From Pisaster brevispinus (taxonomy: Eukaryota > Echinodermata > Asteroidea > Forcipulatida > Asteriidae): a DNA stretch of 64,000 nucleotides. The DNA is taken from NCBI GenBank assembly GCA_023634235.1, contig JAMKCF010000016.1, positions 3,644,001 to 3,708,000 of the forward strand. The letters run 5' to 3'. Positions within the stretch are counted from its first letter, which is position 1; each line of letters opens with the position of its first letter. Positions 27,201 through 42,200 of the stretch are shown one piece after another. The notes under the pieces were generated by a model. It searched no databases, was not told the DNA's origin, and was given only the letters and a program-made list of their open reading frames with translations. Made by a program: the position numbers and the translations under genes.

Positions 27201-30200
27201 TCTACAAATTACAAAAAGGTGCTTAAACCTGGGAAATAAATCCACCTACTTTAAATTCAAGATATTCTCTACAAAAAGCCAGCATACCTTTTTCAGTTTC
27301 TTTATCTTCTCCATCTGTTTGTGTACAATCTTGATCTGCTGCTCTGCGATGGCTTTGTCCTGACCGATTTGAGAGAGAAGCTTGACAGTACCCTGGCAAA
27401 AAAAATAATAATAATAATTCTCAGTCAGATTTGCAGCTCTGTCTAAATCGATCCAATTGGAAATTTTATATGGTTGAGTCAGTACAACAGCGTTTTATCT
27501 CCTAAAATGGTACTCAAAATAGCCACTTAAAATAGCCAGATATGACTTCATGATGAAATTCAAAAAAGTCATTTAAAACCATTTAGAATGCCCCAGATTG
27601 CACAGTAGGGCTTTCAAATCCCCAGATAAACATCCAAATAAAAAAATTCCGAGGATCTTGTGTAAATTTAGCACGATTACACCAAACTTCACAAATGTGG
27701 ATCCAGAATGCCCGCCCGTTTTGAAAATTTTTCAGGAGAACCCTGTCGTGGACATTAGTTTGTTTTCTACACTATACCTCTTTTCTTTCTTCTAGTACAA
27801 CTAGCTCATGTTCAAGTTGCTTTTGTAGTTTGGTCGCTAGTTTGTTCTCTTTGTTGACATGCTCAAGAGCTCGGGTCACAGTCACATGTTCAGTCTGGAT
27901 CTTCTGCTGGCGATGATGGTACATGGACAAGAACCTGCGACAGATCAAATTAATTGTGCAAACTTTAGAGGTAGGGTCATAGATTGGTTTTTGTCAACGT
28001 AATGTCGATTTATAGGCCAAATTATAAAGACAGATACAATAAAAGTCACATGTAAAAGAATATAGTGTCTACTTGCTGAAAAAACAGCAAAAAATACCAT
28101 CACAGTATTTTCTCACGAACGTCGAATCCATCTTAGTTTAGCGAGTTGACAGCGGGTACCAACAGCATCTCTGGCCGCAGCATTCGCAGACGGACACCAA
28201 CCCTCAGAAATCTGAGACACAATTCATGCATGGAATCGCTTCTCAGACTCAAATGTTTTGGGGTGAAAAATTATCCAAACCACATTATTTTGAACATATT
28301 AGTTTAATAAATGTTACGGCTGTTAAATTTGACTTCATACTCGAATTTGAATACTTACCTCTCCACAAATTTCTCGTAGGTGGTGTTGGTGAGGTGGCGG
28401 TACTGACCAGGCCCTTGTTCTTCACCGTCCAGCTGCCTGATGGCCAGGTGCATGGTGGCCAAGAGATGGGCCAGGTTCTCTCGCTGAATGTAGTTTAGCG
28501 TCTCCACATCTGGGGAAATAGAGGGAGATAAGGAGCGTCTCAAAAGTCGGAGAAAGGAGAAAGGGTTCTAATTGGATCAAATCTAGCCCGAGCACATGGA
28601 ACGTTCCATTGTGAGAAAATAGGAGTATGCGGTCACAGCGAATCACAAAACTTCGGACGTAAGCAACAGCTGATTATCTGCCATGGTGTGCTAGAATCTT
28701 GGACACTCGGACTTACCTCCAATTGAGCTGAAAATAATGTTAAACACTAGTGGCAACCTGTCCATTCTTGTATGCCACATTTGTATCACAAAATGAGAAA
28801 GGTCTGGGATTGGGGATTACAAAGGAACCAATGAAAAAAGGGAGATTACGAGCATATATTCCAGTACCTTCTGTCCTTTGTTGTTTGAGGGAAAGAAAGC
28901 ATAGCATACTAGGTGCATGCCTGACCATGCTACATGACAGAATGTCTTAGTGGATGTTTACGTCATCTGTCTGACTGCACAAATTTTACGTCAATCTGAA
29001 ATTGTTCCAGGCAAGGAAAAACGTCTGCCGTAAGCCTGTTCAGAAAAATTGGTCAGATATACATGTTATGTTAAGGACTGCATAGTACTGAAACACCCGA
29101 CAAATGACTTACTGTTTAGATGGAACAGTGCATGATCAACTAGGTTCTCTCTGGACCAATGTTGATACCAGTGACAGCTTAGGTGTGCCGTCAGGGCAGG
29201 GTACTGCCGACACCGATCCTGGAACGAGGCCCCACTCGAAGACGACACCAGTATCACTCGGAAGTTGCTGCATACGGTTCTGCACAAAGGAGCAAATGGA
29301 CAAATTAAGGAAACTGTATTGTGGGGTAGGAAGTGAACTGAGGTTAAAAATCCATCTTATGTATGCATAAATTATGAAATGATCGGAACTCAAGTTTACA
29401 GCGCAAATTCTGCACTTATGACATGCCCTGTAAAGCACAGAATTCTGTCGCTTGTCCTCGCAAAATTTTTGCAACCAACTTTGGGGGTCGTTTTTACTCA
29501 TCTTGCTTACACTAGTCGCATAGCATTTGCATTTCCTATTGCATGCCGTTTATTGTTGTTAAAATTTCTACCGCATTTCGTTTGTTGTATTAACAATGCC
29601 GATTAAAATGGTTGGCTGGTATGGTTCAGGTGGATGGGTACGGGAGGTCCTTAACTGTGGGGACTGGAGGATGAGCCTAAGGAGGTCCTTCCTCCTAACT
29701 TACTTGAGAAAGAATTCCCAAGCTGTCTCTCGTGTGTACGTCAGTCCAGCGGCCGTCACCTCAGTACGAATTGAGTTGATGATGGACGTCTGCTCCTCTG
29801 CTGAGAAGAGATGTGTGATGGCACCAGTCACGACGAACTCACCCACGTAGACTAGAAAGTCCTCATTAAGAAGCTCTTCATCGGTCAGAAGAAGCAGTAT
29901 CTTCTCTCCCTGGAATAGATCAAGAAATAGCAATAAAGTAACATCAACGGCAATCTCCAAGTTACATTTCTGACAATCTGACCTTATACAATACAGATGG
30001 ACCGGGAAGTTACAGGGGGCTTCGCTCCACTTTTGGGCCCAATTTCATGGCTCTGCTTACCGAATTCTGCGCTTGCGATCACCATTCTCCGCTTACAGGG
30101 CAAGCGCCAAATTTCTGCGCTTGCTGTGTAAGCGAAGAATGCTTAGTAACATGGAGTACGCACACTCACAAGCAAAAATTCCCTGCTAACCCGTGAAATA

Positions 30201-33200
30201 CGCTTGACGTAAGCGCAGAATTCCCTGCTTCCGTAAATGCCAATTTTTTGTCTACGGTAAGCAGATCCATGAAATTGGGCCAAGATGTCACCCGGCTGAT
30301 TGCTCCATGCTCCAAAAGGAAGGCTAGGCGCAGGTTATTCTTTGTTGATGCCCCTAAATTGTGGAACAAGCTGCTGAGCACTATCAGGGAAGTGGCTGCT
30401 GCCTTCAAACCCCAAGTCAAGATTCACCTAGACTCAAGATTCCCCAGCTTACACACTGGCTTATGATTTGTCTGTTTTAATGTATTTTCTTCTTTTCTTT
30501 CTTGTGTGTTTCTGTTGTTGATTGTGAGGCACTGTTTTCTTTGAAAAGTGCCATATACACGCCCTGTATTCTTTTTACAGAAATCTTACCTTTACACCAG
30601 CCTTTGTGTACGCTGCCACCAAATCGGCTTTGAATTGGTCAAGCTTGTAAGTGACCGAAGCGGACATCGGCGACGGGTTGACCTCAAAGACACTAAACCC
30701 ACACAGGTGTGCGGCTAAACGAGCAAAGAGGTTGCTAAGGCCTGGGTTGCCCTCGGCGACTAAGGTGGCGTGGCCGACATCGTGGGGGGACATGATGGTA
30801 CGGGCGATGTGACAAACACGTTGAATGGTTTCCTGGAATGCAATCAAATTATTACAGATTGTTGTGGTTTTTTTTGCAAAAATGTTGGAAAAAATAATCA
30901 ATAAGCATTATTGGCCTAATTCGCCTGACGCCATCATCACAACAATCTTTGTTGCACCTTTTTGGGAGATAATTAAAAATTATAAAATGAAATAAAATGT
31001 ATGCTGAAAATAAGTGTTGGTTAGCCGTGTTAGTCAGGTAATTGCAAAAGAAGAAAATAAAATGGAGCACTTTTATGACTAACTATAGTAATGAATTATT
31101 TATTATTACTTAGTCATTAAAGCGCTATATTTATTTCCTTCTTTACAATGTAGGCGGGAAATCCATGTGTTCATCATGCGGTGTGCATAATGCATATTCC
31201 TTTTAAATGAAACGCACGCCAAGCAATGCACATCATTTTTACTGATGATGCAGCACGCAATACAGATACATGGTATTAGTTTAGTAATGCTTGGCGTGTA
31301 TTTGCATATTCATGCATAGTGCACTACTCATTATGCACAATGCATGATGGACACATATTTTTGTCATGCGTTGGTGCGTCATGCGCACTCCTTTGAAATG
31401 AAAATATTTGCCAAGCAATGCACAAAATACAGCAACATGGAATTATGTGCATGGCTTGGTGTGTATTTGCATTTTTCACGCATAGCACGCTTTGAATTAC
31501 GCACAATGGACACGTGGACTTCCAGCCATAGTGCCAATTTTAGGCAGTGCGGCATTTACACCTGCAAATTGACTCCTAAAGAGGCAAGGGGTATTAAGGT
31601 TTCTTTTTCCTATTACCTCAAATAAACTTTACATGGAATCTGAAAAAATATATGAGAGACGAATGCTTTAACCACTTGATGACTTCTTCTTACTTACGCA
31701 ACAAGTTTTCAAACTGAATATTGACATAAGACAAATCTAGTTCCCAGACTCACTCTGTACAAAGCCAGCTTGATCTTGGCATGCGACTTGTTGTACTCCT
31801 CCACTGCATCCTGCAAGAGCGCCCTCACACTGTCCACATCCACACAAGGTTGGTACTGGTCGGTGGGGTCATCCTCCCCGATGCTGCTCCCGGTGGAGGT
31901 GGTGCGGTAACCCCCGGCAGTGACGATGCCGGAGTCTTGCTGGACGAGGTTGCTGAAGAGAGGCTGCGATGGGTTGATGACCAGCTGAAGCTGTTAAAGA
32001 GAGTTAAGAAATAAAGAGTCAAAAGACAGGACAGATTCTTTAAAACGGAGGAAAATTAAATGAAAAAGTGAAAGTAGTGATAAAGTCTGTCCCAAACCAA
32101 TATGGCTCATCAGGCCGTTGTTTATATCCAGTTTCATTGACATTAAACGACTGAAGATATTTCTTTTCCCCCTGGACAGGATGCCAATCCATTGCAGGTT
32201 ACTCCCCAGCTCTTGCTGGTGCCCATTTGTACTCCTGGGTGTAGAGAAGCAATTATGATAGAGTGCTTTGCTCAAAGACACAGGTGTCGTGATTGACTAG
32301 GCCAGGATTCGAACCCACATTCTGTAAATTACAGAACTTGAGTCCACCGTCCTAGACTTGTGACTTTCGTTTGACCGTTTCTACCAATTTTCAATTCAAA
32401 CTGAGATCCAGAACTATGAGCCAACCTATTAATGGAGCAGAGGTCAACACACTTTCCAGGGTTAAAAATAGAACACTATACCCAGTCTTGACAATCATAA
32501 AACCACAAACCAGTGTGGCAACACATCCCTTCTGTGCTGGTGTAGTGCCTTCAGTTAAAAATGTAAAACAAATTGTAGGAGATTTAAAATAATTTATTAC
32601 AAATTGTAAGGGATTAAGATGGGACACACTTTGACTAACTTGCGTGTATAAAACACCATCACAGTGTGCAACTATTGTATACTTTAACAACATGGAACCA
32701 ATTATAAGGAGGTAGAATCTGTCAGTCTAGAGGACCTCGTAATAACGAGAGTTGAATGTAATTCAAGACCTGGGCACATTTAATTGATGGTTTTGTTAAA
32801 CAATGATATTAGATTGATGATGATCGGAATGATGATTATGAAATTAAAGGTATTAAATACAGGATTGGTAGAGTTGACAAAATAGTCACAGACAGTATTC
32901 ACGTTTTGTGTGATCAACCATATACATGGAAAAGCAAACCTGTGAAAATCTGGACTTAACCCAATGTTTGAGTCAGGAGAAAATAGCGAAAAACCGTACA
33001 CAATTTTCAGCATATAAACACTTTCTCCTTGATTTTGGTTGTAACAACCGAAATCAACTGGTGCGTATCTTTTAGGTTTTGACACAGTTTTTAATTTTTT
33101 AAAACTACATTTCAGAGGGAAATATTTCACAGAAAAAATTGTTTTAGTGTGCAAGCTTTCAGTCTGAAATTAAACAACAATGTTGTTTTAGCGTGCAAGC

Positions 33201-36200
33201 TTTCAGTCAAAAATTAATCAACAATGTTGTTTTAGCGTGCAAGCTTTCAGTCTAAAATTAAACAACAATGTTGTTTTAGTGTGCAAGCTTTCAGTCTAAA
33301 ATTAAACAACAATGTTGTTTTAGTGTGCAAGCTTTCAGTCTAAAATTAAACAACAATGTTGTTTTAGCGTGCAAGCTTTCAGTCTTAAATTAAACAACAA
33401 TGTTGTTTTAGCGTGCAAGCTTTCAGTCTAAAATTAATCAACAATGTTGTTTTAGCGTGCAAGCTTTCAGTCTAAAATTAAACAACAATGTTGTTTTAGT
33501 GTGCAAGCTTTCAGTCTAAAATTAAACAACAATGTTGTTTATCACTACCAATCCCATATAATACCTTTACAATGATAAGCCATGTGGCCAAATCATTACG
33601 TGTCTAATGTTATTGCATGGAACACACTTGTGACGGGAAACACAATAAAGGGCAGCACTTTGCATCCGTTACATCAGCCGTTTTTCCAAAAGTCGTAATG
33701 CGTATCAAATCAAGTCAAATTCTTTCCAGCATAAGGCTGCTCGTACATTCACATGTTGAAACACTTTTGGGTGGTTTCAGGGGTTGATTTCACAAAGAGA
33801 TAAGACTAGTCTTATCTGAAGTTAGGACCAGTAACTGGTCTTAACTTAGGACTAGTCCTATCTCCTAGCATTGCCTATGACTAGTCCTAAGTTAGGATGG
33901 GTTTTGTGAAATCGACCCCAGGTACTTAGAAAGAAGTTACGACCGTTGGAAAAACTGCAAACGTGACAATAGAAAAGTGGTACACTTGATTGAGTTTCCT
34001 GATTTGCATTAAGCAATATTTAGAAACAGCAGCTGGCAGCACACAACGTTTTACCAAGAATGCTGACTGCCACTCGGAGCTGGGTCCATCGAGTTTCTTC
34101 AAGGGAAGATTGAGGAGTGGAAAGGAGCAGAAACAAAAGATATCGGCAAAAAACAAAACTTGACATAAATAAACTTGTGAGTTTCATTTTAATGGTGTCT
34201 GGTACAAAGCCTTGGAGGTCTGGGGTTCCATATTTGACGGCTATACAAAACTCCGGTATTATTGCATTACCCTATGGTAAAGCATTAGAGTGTGCACAAA
34301 GCTATGGGTAAGTGTGAGGAAAGGACTTTTTAATGGTTTTAAATGGTCAATGAAGAGATGGGTTCACCCCTTGCATTCTTTACTTGTTTCTTCTTGTGTA
34401 ATTTCATAAGGTTGAGTGTTTAGAAGAAAAATGAAAAAATCCTTTAAATAACTCTATATGAGTTTTGAGAATTTGCATGCAGGTGAGGCATCAATGTTTA
34501 TTCAGTTTGCGGTAATACCATGTGTATATCTACTTTGCTGTGTAAATTTGTTCTTTGGGAACTTGCCTTGCTATTTATTCTACTGCCGCGGAGTAGATTT
34601 CAGAATTCAAGAGAATACTTAGTTCTGAAAAGAACTGTCCTGCTTGTTAACTACTACCATGACTACCTTGGCTGAAGGTAGGAAATCGGCTGGGACTACT
34701 ACCTTCACTTAGTAGATTGAGGGGACTTCTTGTTATTAACTTCACTGCAGCGGAGTGAGTTGTTTATACTTTGGCCAATTTCATAGCGCTGCTGAACAGT
34801 AAGCAACTTTTCATGCAAACTATAGCAGAAAGGTTTGCTTAGTGTAAGCGTATTTTACAGGTTAGCAAAAAATTAAATAAAAAATAGGCGGCCAATACAA
34901 TAACCAGTGATTTACAATATTGTGTCATTCATTTTCATACAGTAAGCACCGGAAAGTTAGCATGCCTTTTCGTGTGCTTACGGTTAGCAGCGCTATGAAA
35001 CAGAATTCACACAGTAAGCACAGAATTGACCATTAAGCAGCTCTATGAGATTGGGCCCAAGTCTCAATGTTTTGACTAGCCTGCTCTAGTTATCGTCAGG
35101 AGACTGAAGAGTGTTGGAGATGCTCGTCTCTTTATGGGGATTGAGAGGATTCTGAACAGGAATTTGAAATCTACTTACCAGCTCTTCACTTGAGAATTCC
35201 TTCCTAGCCGCCGTTACAAATGCCTGCTGGTAACGGTCAAAATCAACCGGACTGACCAATCGCTGTCCATAGATGAACTCACACTCATGACGCCATAGCA
35301 TCAGTAGTTTCTCACGCGTTGTATTGGGACGAAGAGACAGGCAAATGTTTCTGTGTAGAAAAAACCCAAAAACAAAATCTTCAGAGAAAGTTCTTAGAGA
35401 TGATGAAGTTGTGACTTCATACCCACAAGTTGACTGCCCTAAATTGTTTTTACATGTACATCATTTTTAATATCCAGCATTTCCAAAGACAAGGGGACCT
35501 TTCTGCAGAGTCAGGTGGAGTTGGCAGCTCTACCTAAAAAGCAATCAAAGCGATGCCAAGAGTTGTCTCCATTAAAAACAGACCAAAACATTATTTTAAT
35601 CTTTTTTGATTGTTCAAAACTGAGCTGTATTCATGTCACTTTTGAGGGGCCCCAAAACAAATCCCTGAGGAACCTTTAAATGGCCGTATCTAATACCTGA
35701 ACATCTTCCTGATGTCTCTGAGGGTGAATATGTAGTGGCATCGTTCGGCTGTTGGAAGGTACATGGTTCTCATGCGGTCTTGAATCTCAATGGTGACGTT
35801 GACGATCATGGACATGAGCGCCCTCAACTGTTCCTCTTCCTTGTCCATGATGTGATGCCGCTGCAAAGAGAAGCACAAATTATTACTTTTATTAACAAAA
35901 CAAACTCAAGGCGTGCTCACATCACAATTTAGTAGGCAACAAAAAAGGCAATTAATTGTTTTTTAAAAATCAAAGCGCTCATTATTTGCTTTGTATATTC
36001 GATTTGCAGTAACACCATGTGTATATCTACTTAGCTGTGTAGATTTTTTCTTTTGGATCTTGCTTTTTATTCTACTGCCGCGGAGTAGATATATCGGAAT
36101 TCAAGAGATTACTTAGTTCTGAGAAGAACTGTCCTGCTTATTAGGTACAACCTGGGCAGAAGGTCGGAAATTGGCCGGGACTACTATGTTCGTTTAGTGG

Positions 36201-39200
36201 ATCGAGGGGACTTCTCGTTATTAACTTCACTGCCATGGAGTGAGTTCTTAGTTGGTTTCAATGTTTTGACTAACCTGCTCTAGCCATCGTAATTGTTTTT
36301 AAACAGGATAAACAGAGCTATGCTTGGAAATTCATGTATGAGACCAATTTATGAAGCACCTTCTAATGGTTTACAAGGTGCTGCGGTGCACTCAGCAGCC
36401 ACTGCCAGAAACATCAGGGCAAACCCCTTTTCTTCGCGATAAGTGTAGTTTTTTTAATGTGCATTACAAAACACACATGACCTACATGTACAGCTTTATG
36501 TCCCCTCCAGAGGAATAATATCCTGCTGGAATAAATAATGTACGAAGTGTGTCAAGCAGGAGGGCATGAGAGTTTAATGTCTTGCTCAGCTCGGCACCAG
36601 ACTACTTCTTACCCTATCTCTGGCTGATGTTGACGATGTTGTTGCTGGTGTCAGGAAATGCGTGTTTAGCAATGTCGTGAAGATGCTGTGTACTTCACAT
36701 GGCCTAGAGAATAAATAAGAAACATTTAGAATATCAGCTATGTTCAAAACCTTTCTTAAAGGCCTAACTTTTTTCATAAATAATAATTAATAGTAATTTG
36801 CAGCTGAGAAGCTGAATTGCAAAAAAGACCTGGCTACGACACATACAAAAAACTAAGTAAACTTGGAAATTCACCTGATATGTCTGCTGACACGTAGTGT
36901 TCAAAAGTCTCGCATTGCGCATTTCTAGGTGCATGACATTTCATTTAAACTGAGCTACATGTACATATGACCTTGTTGCATCCACACAATGATATTATTT
37001 ATATATCGTACGCATAACATGTCATACTTTATTTTGCAATGTATACTGTTCCGGCACTCCTAAATTTATTATAGAAGTCCTATATTGATAAATATAGAAT
37101 GCTTCGCAGCTAACCTTAATACATACTAAATGATATTACATTGAGCAGTGTATGTACTGATTGCATTGCGCATTATTGTAAGCATGTGTATGCTTGCGCA
37201 TGTAAGCTGAAGACCCAAATCATATAGTGCCCCCGGTGGGATTCGAACAGGGGTCCTAGAGGTGGGAGGCGAGGAAGATACCACTACGCCAACCCGACCA
37301 CCAACTTAGAGAATACTTACTTAGGGTATGGAACTCCAAACACTGAGAAGTGTCTGATGAGGCGCTGGCTGGGCCTGGGCACCTTGGCTGGGGAGTTGGG
37401 ATTGATGGTCGTGACATACGACACGTTCTTGACTTCTCGTAGGCGGTGGGTGTCCGGTTCATACATGCCACCAGAGTCTAGATGCTGACGGACCATCTCA
37501 CAGGCCGATTGTCGGCCGAAGTTATCCACCTGTAGACAGAGAGAGTGGAAATTGTTTTGTAACAGGGTCAATTTCAGAGGGAACAAAGAGGCCAATTATC
37601 AGCCGTACAACCTGTAGACAGACATGTATATATATATTTTTTTACACAATACCTTCAATGAAAGCTTATAAGTTTCTAGAATCTATTAAAAAAAACTATT
37701 TAAAATTCAAATCTACATTTTTCAGGTTAAATTGGCCAATATTACGGGAAAGCTCTGTTAAATAAAGAGGCCAGAATAAAACATCCTTTTCATCTGGCAA
37801 CTCACACCTGTTATCTCCATGTAATTCCTTTTCCAAACAGTGGACTTAATTGGATCATGCACAAACCAGTAGGGCTGCTGACTTCCCCAGGCAGATTAAC
37901 TGCTCATCCATTAAGTTTATTTACCCAAGTATTTTAATGTAAACACACCCAATCAGTGAAAAGGATGTACACTTTCCGAGAATTTGTGGCAACATTTTGA
38001 AATTATTTAATGGAGTTTTCTCGTAACAAAAAATTGGACCAACAATCCCATCTAAACGCTATGGCCACATGACAATAAACATACCCTCCATCGTCCCATC
38101 GCACCCTAGCTCAATGTTGTTAACCCCAGTTGGAGCGCAGACCGCGCAATGAGAGCCAACAATGAACAGGGGCCAAGGGCGGGGGCCCAACGAAATATGA
38201 CCGGGATTGTAGCATCAATTTGACAGTTTTATAACAATGGACAGATTTTTAAAAACCAAGCTATACCTTAAAATTAACATTGTAAAAAAAAAAGAAAACC
38301 CAAACCAAATCCTAGCACAAAATAAGCAAAGTCAAACTTACATATGCAAGGTTGAGGTCGTCAACATGACACATGAGCTTCTTGCTTCCTTTTGGGACAT
38401 AGGTGCGGCCATGTTTCCACTCCAATCTTTCCTCCAGCCTCTGCCATAAAACTCGACTTGTAGTGAATCTGGAAAATTAAAAAAGGTATTCCGGTAACAC
38501 ATTAAACAATTAAAAACTATAAGACGCTATTTTTCTATCAAGATCATAGCGTAAATAATAGAAATTAACACGGATAGAGGTGAGTCTTGAGAACTTTACA
38601 GAATAGAGAAAACTAACAGATTCCATTACGACACGAGGAAGATTGTTCCAAATCATTGGTCCAGCTACACTGAATGATATTTGACCTCAAACTTTGTTTT
38701 CAGGGGGAATATTCAAGTGAGTGATGTCAAGTGTAGACCAAAGAAAACGTTACAAGTAAAAGGCTGGTTGACCTGGCTGGGTGTTTGACATAACATATCA
38801 TACCGATTAAAACCATAACGATTACAAATTATAAGGCGTTCTTCCATCAAAATCAGAGCGCACATTATAGAAATTAACATGGATAGAGGTGAGTCTTAAG
38901 AGCTTTAGAACACAGAAATAAACTAACAGATTCCCTAGTGACAGGAGAAAGATAGTTACAAGCTTTCTCTTAAAGTATTGTACAAAAAACTATGTCTGTA
39001 TACAGGTTGATAACTATGGCCGACAATTTGTACTTATTCCTTCTGAAATTGACCATGTTACATAATTAAAAGGAACAGTGTTTATGTTCTGTGACCAATT
39101 CAGTAGATTTCGGTTAATCACCTATTTGTGGTGACGGAGAGGGACAACACTTCAGCGACCTCCCCAGAGCAGACGGTTCGAATCCTGTCATTGACGATGG

Positions 39201-42200
39201 CTGTCTTTCCACACCCACCTTCGCCCGTGAGCAGGATGGGTCTCCCAGCATCGGACAATAAACCAAGGAGGTATGAGGTTTGCTGAAAAAACAAACAAAC
39301 AAACAAACAAACATAACAAATGGAGTGTTCACTTTAATTCTCAAGTTTCCAGTAATGCTGTAAAATGTTCCTGCTAGATTTTGCCAAATGCGATGAGGTC
39401 TTCTTTGGCCTCAATGGAGCCGCTGTTTGAGCTTGAGACATCATACAGTTCTGTCAATGCAACACGCCATATCTCTATGTTGTAATAATGTGGTATCTCT
39501 CACGAGAAAGGCTCAGTACAAATTGTACCTTATTGTACCTCCCAGCTTTTATATTTTATTAATTTTTTTTATGAGATATCGCCAAGCTCACAACGCCGGA
39601 CGGCCACTTCAAGGTGAGGGCTACATCTAAATGATTTGGGCTGTCGACCCAGATCAACTGTCACCAGGAGCACATTGCCACCTACTCCTGGGGCTGAAAC
39701 AGGGTTACCCCCTTCACAGTCCGCAAGGATGTAGGCAAAGGTATCATCCACTAGGAGCCTGGTTGGCAGAGCATAGTGCACTACCTTCCCAACTTTTTAC
39801 GAAGCAATTATGGTTAAGTGCCTTGCTCAAGGGCACAAGTGTCATGACCGGGATTCAAACCCACACTCTGCTGCTGACAACACCAGAAATTGGGCCCGAT
39901 GAACTAAACCGCTCGGCCACGACACGCCACTCTTTACAATTAAAGAGGTTTATAGACTCTGTGCACCACCAGAAGGACAAACCAAAAGTTTGGACACAAT
40001 GTGGACTCTTCCTTTCTCTGGTGACTGCTTTACTTCTCCCAAGAAGGCTCAAAGTTTTAGAAAATTCTAAAATCAGGAGAAACCATGAAAAATTTCATGC
40101 CTGTCTGGGTTAATTTAGGCGAGATATGTTTTGACACTTTCAAACTCGCATGCAACAAAAATGGTATTTTAGGAGATACGAGGTTGTGGCACCAGGCGAC
40201 GATTTGCAATGGAGTTTAAAGTCAAATGCTCACCTCTACACTGACTGTGTGCACGAATGCGTCTGGTGGGATGCCCTCGTGAGGTGGCATACTGTAAGGT
40301 GGAACAGCCTCATTCCAGTGGACAAAGTCCTGAGATTCACCGTCGACAAAATAGTCAAACACCTGAAAGAAAACAAAAGTGCTCAGTGTCAAGAATCACA
40401 ATGAGTCAGGTTTAAGCCAGAGCTGTGTAATGAGAGAGTTGGGAAAAAATGTGATTAGGAGCCATTTCCAGTCAAAACAAATGTACACAAATGTACAGAC
40501 CAATATTTGAAATGTGACGTAATTGAAAGTTTTTTATTTTGTCAAAAATTGCACTGGAAGGGTATCCAACATAGTAGCATTTTACACAATTTTAACATAA
40601 GGGTTAGAGACTTATATTGTGTAAGTTCTACTTTCATTAGGTCTCAATCTATTGGAAAATGAGTGGATCACAAAACTGAGTTTAATAATAATAATAATAA
40701 CTAGATTTATTGAGCGCCTCACACTGAACCAACCTGAGGCGCTTTACAACATAAAAAATGTCTTGACCTTTGAGCCTCTCTTTCAGATGAGTTGTCAATA
40801 TCACTATGGTGATTTGTATTGTGACATCACACTTGGCTTGGCAACTAAAATAGATACACATCTTAAGATGAATCCTAGCTCTTTAAATCCAGTCCCTGTT
40901 CAAGGACACAAGTACCATGGGAACCGGGAACCCAACTCACACTTGTCTTAAAACATAGTTCCAATAAAATCAGGGTACAACATCTACAAAGTGTTACCGC
41001 TGTCTACTTACATCAGCTCCTTCGGGATAGTCTATGTACTGCCCCCACTCAGACAGCCACCATGTGCTGAACGCTGACCGGTAACGCTCTTCCAGGGTAC
41101 CAGCAAAGGCCCAGATGCAGGCAAAGCTGACGTATCGCTCGTAATTGACCTCCTCAAGCTCTGAACCTTGTGTGATTAAAGCCTGGCAAAAGAACAACAG
41201 TTATATTACAACAAGTTCTAACCCTTTCCTTATCATAGGCATCTTTGACAGCATTCATATCCCCTCTGTTTTGTCCTTGTTCAAGCATAACATGGTAGGC
41301 TAGAGAAAGATTGGATCTTTCTAAATGGATATCAAGTAATAAACCACAAGGGAAACTGACTGGGTAAATTTTAAATAATTTGAAATAGAACAAAGAAAAA
41401 TTGACTAGAACGGGACTCGAACATGCGACCTCCGGATGAACGTGCCAGCGCTCTACCTCTATCTAGCCCAATGTTGGCGGTCACCCTATTTTGTTAATAT
41501 CTTTGTTCTGGGTGCCAGCCAGAAGCCATTGATCCTGTAACTGTAACTGTAACTGCCGTACAGCCAGGGATCACCCCCAAGTTTACGATACAACCTGGGA
41601 AGCGGCAGCCAAGGTATCACCTTAAGGGGATGCATCTTGTTCAACCCCAAACGTGATAAATGTGGTGAAATATAATAGGTTTGCTACTGTGCAATCCTTT
41701 TGAAATGGGAGTGGAAGGATAAAAAATGCCAAACATCTACTGAGCGTTGTATGGTTGTGTACAAGTGTTGAGTTTACAGAACACATTGAGAAAACAAAGA
41801 CCAAGAACTTGGACATTTATTGGCGGATCTCTATAATTTGTTTGATTGTATGTCAGGAAATTCAATAAGGGGTCTTGTCAAAATTAATCCCGGACAGACA
41901 GTCGGACAAGGTTCATCCCATGTCAAGTTTTTGTTGGACGGGCCATCGGATGGGAGTTCCAATGAGATGATGTTTCACACGCTGAACAGTATCCTCCCGT
42001 CCGATGCACAGTACCCAAGGCACCCCACCGAGCGCTCTGCGGTTTCACTGGCTGATTAAATACTAAGTATAAACAAACTTGCGGTTTGCGGTTTGGAGTG
42101 AGTCTGGTCTGACCGTTTGGAGGTCACTGTAGTGTGCTGGAGTTTTTAACCCTTTGTTTTTTGCAATAGACAAAATTACTAGCCAAGTTCCTGTAAACCG

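Noticed and set aside
32780..33154. 124-codon open frame on the minus strand
   Set aside because: No dynein or other motif, hydrophobic and AT-driven composition, and exons 29 and 30 join in phase without it.
33137..33545. CRISPR-like array
   Set aside because: Units are contiguous with no unique spacers, and the context is an animal intron.
39631..40113. 160-codon open frame on the plus strand
   Set aside because: It lies across a family B SINE and a neighbouring dispersed repeat; the same translation appears wherever these repeats occur.
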